A stretch of DNA of 5,032 nt from positions 1 through 5,032 of the forward strand of contig PQAQ01000008.1 of the NCBI GenBank assembly GCA_003105305.1, in the 5' to 3' direction. The notes below the pieces were generated by a model that was not told the DNA's origin, did no database searches, and saw only the letters and a program-made list of their open reading frames with translations. A program made the position numbers and the translations under genes. Source of the DNA: Candidatus Methylomirabilota bacterium. Lineage in GTDB: Bacteria; Methylomirabilota; Methylomirabilia; Methylomirabilales; Methylomirabilaceae. Of this stretch, positions 1 to 4,388 are shown piece by piece (the first letter of the stretch is position 1; every line of letters starts with the position of its first letter).

Positions 1-342
1 GACCTCATCAACACGATCAAGCTGGAGAACCCGCACCTGTGGACGGCGGAGTTCCGGAACGAGCTGACGGAGCTATTCCACAAGGCGGTGGAGCTGGAGT
101 ACGCCTATGCCGAGGACACGATGCCTCGGGGGGTGCTGGGCTTGAATGCGGCGATGTTCAAGGAGTACCTGCGGTTCATCGCGAACCGGCGGGCGCAGCA
201 GATCGGGCTGGACCAGATGTTCCCGGGTGCCACCAACCCGTTCCCGTGGATGAGCGAGCTCATCGATCTCAAGAAGGAGAAGAACTTCTTCGAGACGCGG
301 GTGATCGAGTATCAGACGGGGGGGGCGCTCAGCTGGGACTGA
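1..342 (+). CDS. nrdB: Ribonucleoside-diphosphate reductase small (beta, R2) subunit, 3' part only
   Basis: This is the C-terminal 113 residues of the R2 subunit of aerobic class I ribonucleotide reductase. R2 carries the metal/radical cofactor and pairs with NrdA to reduce ribonucleotides to deoxyribonucleotides in the cytoplasm. The frame is open from base 1, so the gene starts outside the window. Recognisable family segments are [14 protein letters not shown], the helix with [19 protein letters not shown], then NPFPWM, and the tail [16 protein letters not shown]. The tyrosine at visible residue 104 corresponds to the C-terminal tyrosine that relays the radical to NrdA. The Glu/His metal ligands of the family should lie just upstream, so the metal centre type cannot be judged here. 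Codon usage is strongly GC-rich, unlike the block that follows. The gene ends in TGA and is followed 24 bp later by a strong terminator, so it is probably the last gene of its transcript. The shorter ATG at 88 is internal, not a start. Confidence 0.96.
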   Translation, partial: DLINTIKLENPHLWTAEFRNELTELFHKAVELEYAYAEDTMPRGVLGLNAAMFKEYLRFIANRRAQQIGLDQMFPGATNPFPWMSELIDLKKEKNFFETRVIEYQTGGALSWD

Positions 343-366
343 CATTCGTTCCATCTTGCAGTGAAG

Positions 367-397
367 GCGGCCACCCTCGGGTGGCCGCTTCTATTTT
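367..397 (+). terminator. Rho-independent terminator of nrdB
   Basis: A perfect 9-bp GC-rich stem (GCGGCCACC at 367-375 with GGTGGCCGC at 380-388) encloses a CTCG tetraloop and is followed by TTCTATTTT. It lies 24 bp after the nrdB stop and should insulate nrdB from the downstream accessory genes. Confidence 0.9.
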
Positions 398-530
398 GGC
401 CACGCCAATGGTGACTAGACCGCGCTCTCCAACGGCTTGACGTGAAAGGCGTGCCACCAGGAGTCACGACCTGACATCCAACCATGTTTACTGGCCCCTT
501 CTTAACCTATTGTTTTGCAACGATAACCAA

Positions 531-551
531 ATGTTCCCAAAATGGGAACAT
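531..551. promoter_or_regulatory. Perfect 9-bp inverted repeat, probable operator of the toxin-antitoxin operon
   Basis: ATGTTCCCA (531-539) and TGGGAACAT (543-551) are exact reverse complements separated by AAA. The 21-bp site lies 18 bp upstream of the toxin ATG and covers the likely -35 element and part of the spacer. HigA-type antitoxins with helix-turn-helix domains normally bind such palindromes as dimers and repress their own operon. The fusion protein at 865-2097 is therefore the likely ligand. The symmetry is seen directly; the binding protein is inferred. Confidence 0.75.
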
Positions 552-562
552 CATGATATTAT
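533..562 (+). promoter_or_regulatory. Probable sigma70-type promoter of the toxin-antitoxin operon
   Basis: The -10 is TATTAT (557-562), five of six consensus bases, with an extended TG at 554-555 giving TGATATTAT. The -35 is TTCCCA (533-538), four of six bases, at 18-bp spacing and inside the left half of the inverted repeat. The expected transcription start is about 569-570, at the toxin's ATG. An alternative, weaker pair is TTCTTA (499-504) with GATAAC (522-527) at 17 bp, which would start near 534 and give a short leader. Confidence 0.55.
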
Positions 563-569
563 TGCTTCC

Positions 570-884
570 ATGCGAGTCCTAGGAACCAAACTCTTATTTG
601 AGTTCGCCACAGAGCATCCTGCGGTGCGGTCATGGATTCGAAACTGGGTTGCTGACGCCCAAAATGCCCAATGGGCGACACCGCAGGACATCAAGCGAAG
701 GTATCCGACTGCAAGCCTTTTGTCTGGCAACAAAGTGATATTCAACGTAAAGGGAAATGACTATCGGATGGTGACCACAGTTGCGTACCAGTCGCAAATT
801 GTCGTCGTCAAATGGATTGGAACTCACAGCGCATATAGCAGGATTAACTGGGAACTCTCGCACAATGAAACCCGCCGTGATTAA
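570..884 (+). CDS. higB: HigB-family type II toxin (mRNA interferase)
   Basis: This 104-residue protein matches the HigB toxin family (Pfam HigB_toxin). Members act as ribosome-associated endoribonucleases that cut translated mRNA. Family landmarks are the N-terminal MRVLGTKLLFEF, the central PQDIKRRYPTASLLSGNKVIFNVKGNDYRMV and the C-terminal KWIGTHSAYSRINW. The charged residues of KGNDYR (61-66), His86 and Tyr89 are the likely functional ones. Length is normal for the family, and no truncation is seen. ATG 570 is chosen because HigB proteins begin with MRV/MRI at this point. ATG 531 and TTG 510 are in frame, but would put non-family residues in front and run through the operator. None of the starts has a Shine-Dalgarno sequence. 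The gene overlaps its antitoxin by 20 bp, in the toxin-first order usual for higBA. Codons are more AT-rich than in nrdB. The family call is firm; activity is untested. Confidence 0.9.
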   Translation: MRVLGTKLLFEFATEHPAVRSWIRNWVADAQNAQWATPQDIKRRYPTASLLSGNKVIFNVKGNDYRMVTTVAYQSQIVVVKWIGTHSAYSRINWELSHNETRRD

Positions 885-2097
885 GAACGATGCCCAGTAC
901 CGGGAGAGTATGGCTCGCATTGAAGAGCTGGCGGCAGTCGATCCGGTGCCGTCGTCAAGGGAGGGAGCCGAGCTTGAACTACTGGCGCTCTTGGTTGAGG
1001 ACTATGAGCGAAAGCGATATGTCTTTGAGCGGCCAGACCCCGTCGAGGCCGTTCAATTTCGAATGCTTGAGCAGGACTTGCGGCAAGCCGATCTTGTTCC
1101 CTACTTTGGATCTCGCAGTCGAGTATCGGAGTTCCTTTCGAGGCAACGACCATTGACCGTCAACATGATTCGCGACCTGTCTAATGGCCTTGGGATTTCC
1201 GCCGACATTCTTGTTCAAGAAACGGTGACGCCAGCACTTGAAGCGAAGGAGCGAGTCTCAGCAGAGATTGATTGGACAAAGTTTCCCGTGAAAGAAATGG
1301 TGTCTCGGGGTTGGATTGCGGTCGACAAGAGGCGTTCGAGTGCAACGAAGGCGTACGAAGCAGTTCGAGTATTTGTTGAACGCGCCTTGGGCGACGCACA
1401 GCCTGGTGTTCTTGCAAGGAGGACTATTAAGGGCGACGCATTTTCATGGGATGCCATCTATGCGTTAACGGCATGGCAAGCGCGCGTTTTGGAGAAGGCA
1501 GGACGCAGTCGAGAAAAGTCTCAAGCGAGGTTCTCGTATGACAAGATAAATGAAGCATTCTTCCGCGACCTAATTGCGCTAAGTCGATTTGACAATGGGC
1601 CAAGCCGTGCAATTGAATTTCTTGATTGCGCCGGGATAGCTTTAGTGGTCGAGGAACATCTTGCAAAGACAAAGTTGGATGGAGCGGCAATGCTTTCTAG
1701 CTCAGGGATGCCTGTTATCGGCCTTACTCTTCGGTTCGATCGGATTGACAATTTCTGGTTCACGTTAATCCACGAGCTTGTTCATGTATGGAAGCATCTT
1801 AGCAACCCGGGCGACGTATTTCTGGACCGTCTCGTCGACAAAGAAAGTACGGAGAAGCTTGAAAAGGAAGCAAATCGCTACGCAAGGGATTTATTGATTC
1901 CTAGGCCTGCGTGGAAGTCGGCTTCGGTTCGACAGATGCCAACCAAGGGGGGAATCGTCGCGTTCGCCGAAGAAATTGGAATTCATCCCGCAATTGTCGC
2001 GGGAAGGATTCAAAAGGAAAGTGGGAACTACGCGGTGTTTGCTGACATGGTCGGTAAGGGCAAGGTGCGGAGTCAGCTGTTGTCTGCGCTTAAGTAG
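865..2097 (+). CDS. HigA-type antitoxin fused to an ImmA/IrrE metallopeptidase
   Basis: This 410-residue protein joins two modules. Residues 1 to about 120 are HigA-like: an N-terminal helical part (IKNDAQYRESMARIEEL, then ELELLALLVEDYE) and a helix-turn-helix around 71-117 with GSRSRVSEFLSRQRPL and MIRDLSNGLGI, where family antitoxins bind DNA. From about 225 to the end lies an ImmA/IrrE (COG2856-type) zinc metallopeptidase. Its HELVH motif is at 303-307 (His303, Glu304, His307), with the likely third ligand Glu335 in EKEANRYARDLLIP, so the active site looks complete. About 100 residues between the modules are unassigned. ImmA-type proteases degrade phage repressors and IrrE-type ones cleave stress repressors, so a switchable antitoxin is plausible. 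ATG 865 is chosen because HigA homology begins there; a TTG at 781 would add 28 unrelated residues. The only Shine-Dalgarno candidate is a weak GGGA at 850-853, so translation may be coupled to the overlapping toxin gene. Standalone HigA is only about 100-140 residues. Confidence 0.88.
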   Translation: MKPAVIKNDAQYRESMARIEELAAVDPVPSSREGAELELLALLVEDYERKRYVFERPDPVEAVQFRMLEQDLRQADLVPYFGSRSRVSEFLSRQRPLTVNMIRDLSNGLGISADILVQETVTPALEAKERVSAEIDWTKFPVKEMVSRGWIAVDKRRSSATKAYEAVRVFVERALGDAQPGVLARRTIKGDAFSWDAIYALTAWQARVLEKAGRSREKSQARFSYDKINEAFFRDLIALSRFDNGPSRAIEFLDCAGIALVVEEHLAKTKLDGAAMLSSSGMPVIGLTLRFDRIDNFWFTLIHELVHVWKHLSNPGDVFLDRLVDKESTEKLEKEANRYARDLLIPRPAWKSASVRQMPTKGGIVAFAEEIGIHPAIVAGRIQKESGNYAVFADMVGKGKVRSQLLSALK

Positions 2098-2107
2098 GTC
2101 GGTTTTC

Positions 2108-2111
2108 GGAG
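2108..2111 (+). promoter_or_regulatory. Ribosome binding site deciding the start of the beta-family gene
   Basis: GGAG lies 7 bases before ATG 2119, whereas the in-frame ATG at 2125 would be 13 bases away. This favours the first ATG. The site sits in the 21-bp gap after the antitoxin-protease gene, so the two genes are probably cotranscribed. Confidence 0.6.
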
Positions 2112-2118
2112 AACGCCG

Positions 2119-3219
2119 ATGACAATGGCATTCGCATATTGCCCGATCGTCAAGGGCAAGCTAAATGACATCAAAGCAGTGGCCATGTTGGCACGTGACG
2201 TTGTGCCGAGTATTAGGCCACTCATTGAGTTTCCGCCGTTCCTACCTACTGACAAGACCGAGCAAGTGCTTGGGAGGTTTACAAAGCGAATGGCTGATCA
2301 TTTGCCCAGCCAGGCATGCTATGTTGATTTCCCCCTCTTAAAACCCGGGGCGCGCACAAGTGACGGTGCTCCGGCACTCCTATCGGCCTATGGGCAACTC
2401 AACGCGATTGCAGTGCCATTCGAACCTGTTTATGGGTTTGATCGCGATGACAGTCTATGGCCGCACGTGATACGCCAGGCTGACAGGTCCGGTGGCCTGC
2501 TGTTGAGACTTGATCCTGATGATGTCGACGTCCCGGAAGAGACGATCGACAAGATTGTCGAACTAAAGCAACTCGGACTGGAGCACGCAATGACGGATGT
2601 CATGATCGACATGCGCTCTGTCACGTCGACACAGGAGGCTCTTCAGAACGCTTCTTCAGTAAGCGGGTTTATTAATGAACTTGCTGCTTCTGTGGCCGTG
2701 AGGAGAGTAATCGTCGCCGGCTCAAGTGCGCCAAAGACGGTCGCAGGAATTCAAAAAGACTCACATGGAATCGTAACGCGAGGTGAGCTTTTGATGTGGG
2801 CGCAGCTCGCCACCGCTAATCTTCGAACGATTCCGATTTATGGTGACTACGGAATCATTCACCCGGACTTTAGCGACCTGACCATGAGTACAAATATCAA
2901 TGGAAAGATTCGCTATACAGAAGGTTCCGTTGTTCACGTCTTTCGTGGACACAGCCTTCGGATGGGTAACAAGTACGAGCAATATCGAGTTCTCGCTTCG
3001 CGGGTGATAAATAGCGGGGTCTATCAGGGCAGCACATTTAGTTTTGGTGATCGCTATATTGCGGATTGTGCGACGGGACTAGTCGGCACTGGCAATCCGG
3101 GAACTTGGGTGCACGTAGATCAGAATCACCATCTCACCTATGTGGCAAAGCAAGTTGAACGCCTCGGGGAATTGGCACGAAATGGATCCTCTGCCGACGT
3201 GGTATTTCAGTCCGCTTAG
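2119..3219 (+). CDS. Beta family protein (Pfam Beta_protein), function unknown
   Basis: This 366-residue, apparently soluble protein has no signal peptide or membrane segment. It matches the family annotated 'beta family protein' by its N-terminal pattern (YCPIVKGKLNDIKAV followed by IRPLIEFPP at 32-40), by PIYGDYGIIHPDF near 239-251, and by a C-terminal stretch with YQGSTFSFGDRYI and GNPGTWVHVDQNHHLTYV (about 302-342). Members are usually about 350 residues, so this looks full length. Their biochemical activity is, as far as I know, not established. They occur in accessory and phage-linked regions and, from memory, near helix-turn-helix/ImmA-IrrE genes, as here. The alternating beta/alpha pattern could suggest a TIM-barrel-like fold, but no catalytic motif is recognised. 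It follows the antitoxin-protease gene by 21 bp with its own ribosome binding site, so it is probably the third gene of that operon and could be a protease target or an effector. Both roles are inference. Confidence 0.8.
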   Translation: MTMAFAYCPIVKGKLNDIKAVAMLARDVVPSIRPLIEFPPFLPTDKTEQVLGRFTKRMADHLPSQACYVDFPLLKPGARTSDGAPALLSAYGQLNAIAVPFEPVYGFDRDDSLWPHVIRQADRSGGLLLRLDPDDVDVPEETIDKIVELKQLGLEHAMTDVMIDMRSVTSTQEALQNASSVSGFINELAASVAVRRVIVAGSSAPKTVAGIQKDSHGIVTRGELLMWAQLATANLRTIPIYGDYGIIHPDFSDLTMSTNINGKIRYTEGSVVHVFRGHSLRMGNKYEQYRVLASRVINSGVYQGSTFSFGDRYIADCATGLVGTGNPGTWVHVDQNHHLTYVAKQVERLGELARNGSSADVVFQSA

Positions 3220-3267
3220 CGGAAAGTTGCAATAGTCAAAGGCATCAGTCGGTCGGCATGCGGTGGA

Positions 3268-3297
3268 TTGAGGCACACCACGGGTCTAATGGATTAT
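3268..3297 (+). promoter_or_regulatory. Possible promoter for the small membrane protein gene
   Basis: TTGAGG (3268-3273) and GATTAT (3292-3297) are 18 bp apart, each matching four of six consensus bases. They lie in the 180-bp gap between the beta-family gene and the membrane protein gene. The gap length makes a separate promoter plausible, but the match is weak. Confidence 0.3.
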
Positions 3298-3320
3298 CGG
3301 CGCCCTTTCGAAGTATCAAG

Positions 3321-3333
3321 AGAGCGAAGCTCT
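3321..3333. repeat. Short perfect hairpin with GCGAAGC core
   Basis: AGAGC (3321-3325) and GCTCT (3329-3333) pair around a GAA loop. GCGAAGC is a sequence known to form an unusually stable mini-hairpin in DNA. It lies downstream of the possible promoter and before both candidate starts of the membrane protein gene, so it would be in that leader. A regulatory role is not shown. Confidence 0.4.
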
Positions 3334-3399
3334 GTGTTGTAGATGGGAGAGGGACTGCGGCGCGACGTCGAGCACGATGAGGAAAGCGATGGGGGAAAG

Positions 3400-3858
3400 A
3401 TGAGCAAGAGTAGTGGCGTCCCGTCAAGTGGAGATTCGGTGACAAGAATCAGCCAGCAGGATTTTCTGAATGAATTAAATCAAACGGTCGCGAAGTCGCA
3501 GGACGCATTTGACAGGACCGTACTGGCACTTTCTGGCGGTGCATTTGGTGTGTCTTTGGCGATCTTCAAGGATCTCCTTGGGCATCATTCTTACAATCAG
3601 GGGTTCATCGTTGCCGCGTGGGTGTCGTGGACAATCAGTCTAGCTGCGGGCCTGTGGTCCCACTTCTCGAGTGTGCGCGCTAACCAGGCGGCTGCGAATG
3701 CATGGAGGGAACATGGGACGATGGAGGCTATTAGTCGGAGTAGCTCTGGCTATGAAACCCTGACGACGGTGCTTAATGTAGTAAGCGGAGCGGCGTTTGT
3801 GCTTGGCTGCCTGTTTGTTGTGTGCTTTGTTAGCCAAAACATCGGTGGAATACGATGA
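3400..3858 (+). CDS. Small membrane protein with about three transmembrane segments
   Basis: This 152-residue protein has a polar N-terminus (about 1-37) and then three hydrophobic stretches: about 40-60 (VLALSGGAFGVSLAIFKDLL), 68-90 (GFIVAAWVSWTISLAAGLW) and 122-145 (TVLNVVSGAAFVLGCLFVVCF). A polar segment of about 30 residues separates the last two. The pattern of a short polar head, LSGGAxGxSLxxFKD and then W-rich helices resembles small uncharacterised membrane proteins seen in accessory islands. I cannot name a family or function. Roles as an inner-membrane effector or anchor are speculation. ATG 3400 is preferred because it begins MSKSS and has GGGGGA at 3391-3396 just before it, although the spacing is short. 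ATG 3343 is in frame and would add 19 charged residues (MGEGLRRDVEHDEESDGGK), but has no visible ribosome binding site. The lysine-rich gene follows 44 bp later and could share the transcript. Confidence 0.75.
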   Translation: MSKSSGVPSSGDSVTRISQQDFLNELNQTVAKSQDAFDRTVLALSGGAFGVSLAIFKDLLGHHSYNQGFIVAAWVSWTISLAAGLWSHFSSVRANQAAANAWREHGTMEAISRSSSGYETLTTVLNVVSGAAFVLGCLFVVCFVSQNIGGIR

Positions 3859-3902
3859 TGGTGGGAGCGAATAGCGATCTGAGTTGCTGTTAGGGGACAT
3901 TG

Positions 3903-4052
3903 ATGGCACATGCGAAGAAGAAGTCGGTATCCAAGAAGAAGGCGGCCAAGAAGCCTGCATTGAAGGTTTGGGGTGGCAAGAAGAAACTTCTCGGACTTCC
4001 CGTGCCGATACCACCAATTGATGAGAAGAAGTCTGGGGGTTCGAAGAAGTGA
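3903..4052 (+). CDS. Lysine-rich 49-residue basic protein
   Basis: ATG 3903 opens a 50-codon frame ending in TGA, preceded by AGGGGA (3892-3897) at a 5-base spacing, a good ribosome binding site. The product has 16 lysines in 49 residues, mostly in runs of two or three (AKKKSVSKKKAAKKPALK, then GGKKKLL). A short hydrophobic/proline-rich part (LLGLPVPIPPI, 29-39) and a basic tail ending SKK follow. The N-terminal part resembles histone H1-like or nucleoid-associated lysine/alanine tails, which suggests binding to nucleic acid or another polyanion. No family is recognised. No signal peptide or membrane segment is seen. It follows the membrane protein gene by 44 bp, and no terminator is visible between them. 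Low complexity and small size mean it could be spurious, but the ribosome binding site and placement argue for a real gene. Confidence 0.6.
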   Translation: MAHAKKKSVSKKKAAKKPALKVWGGKKKLLGLPVPIPPIDEKKSGGSKK

Positions 4053-4388
4053 TGGGTGATGCGCCCGAAGACTTGCGTCAAATGACGATTAGTTGGTAGA
4101 ACGTTCTTCGACGAGAGTTCTCTGATGCGGTTGTCTCAAGCGCTGATTTCGACGCCCGAGGCAATCTTTTACGCCGCGTTGCTCTCGGCAATCAGCCACG
4201 TGCGCTATCAATTGAGCATCCCTCGCAGTTGTATGTTGGCTGAACTGATTCAGCGGCTTTGACAGTCGCCGTAAGACAAAGTGATCGGATGGCCCCGATC
4301 GTATTGGATGCGAGGATGAGCGCGATTGGCGCTGCCATGATTGTGTCCTGACCTGCACTTAACTGTTGCGTTATCGTTCATCATTGTC
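4053..4388. other. 336-bp intergenic stretch with no firm gene
   Basis: This stretch separates the accessory genes from the GC-rich hydrolase gene. It contains a 10-bp perfect palindrome AGAACGTTCT (4098-4107), a hairpin GCTGAA-CTGA-TTCAGC (4239-4254), a hairpin GATCGG/CCGATC (4283-4300) and a weak 45-codon candidate gene. Neither hairpin has a convincing T-tract, so no terminator is called. No tRNA, integrase remnant or clear promoter is seen. Confidence 0.6.
4125..4262 (+). CDS. Weak candidate small gene, 45 residues, unknown
   Basis: ATG 4125 opens a 46-codon frame ending in TGA, with GAGAG at 4113-4117 seven bases upstream as a possible ribosome binding site. The predicted product begins MRLSQALISTPEAIFYAALL and ends CMLAELIQRL. 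It has a modestly hydrophobic middle and no recognised motif. By my hand count about two thirds of third codon positions are G or C, which neither confirms nor excludes coding. It may be a remnant of a larger gene or a chance frame. Confidence 0.25.
   Translation: MRLSQALISTPEAIFYAALLSAISHVRYQLSIPRSCMLAELIQRL

Noticed and set aside
39..440. 133-codon open frame on the + strand overlapping nrdB
   Set aside because: It lies in another frame of a clear nrdB, has low-complexity Gly/Ala content and runs through the terminator.
433..441. CGGCTTGAC near the left edge resembling CGGCTTTGAC at 4254-4263, as possible flanking direct repeats
   Set aside because: The match is short and broken by an indel, and it does not extend on either side. 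It is not good enough for an attachment site or target duplication.
411..467. GTGACT ... AGTCAC inverted repeat in the gap after nrdB
   Set aside because: Six-base arms 45 bases apart are expected by chance, and no promoter or gene lies in a position to use them.
849..855. TGGGAAC, a partial copy of the operator half-site just before the antitoxin ATG
   Set aside because: It is a single half-site without a partner, and GGGAAC also occurs elsewhere (about 2023 and 3098), so chance is likely.
3211..3223. TCCGC-TTA-GCGGA hairpin at the end of the beta-family gene as a terminator
   Set aside because: The stem is only 5 bp and overlaps the stop codon, and no T-tract follows.
3890..4081. - strand frame with many phenylalanines opposite the Lys-rich gene
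   Set aside because: The Phe/Leu runs are simply the reverse complement of the AAG lysine codons. The + strand has the ribosome binding site.
4239..4260. GCTGAA-CTGA-TTCAGC hairpin as an intrinsic terminator of the accessory block
   Set aside because: The stem is AT-mixed and only 6 bp. It is followed by GGCTTTG rather than a T-tract.
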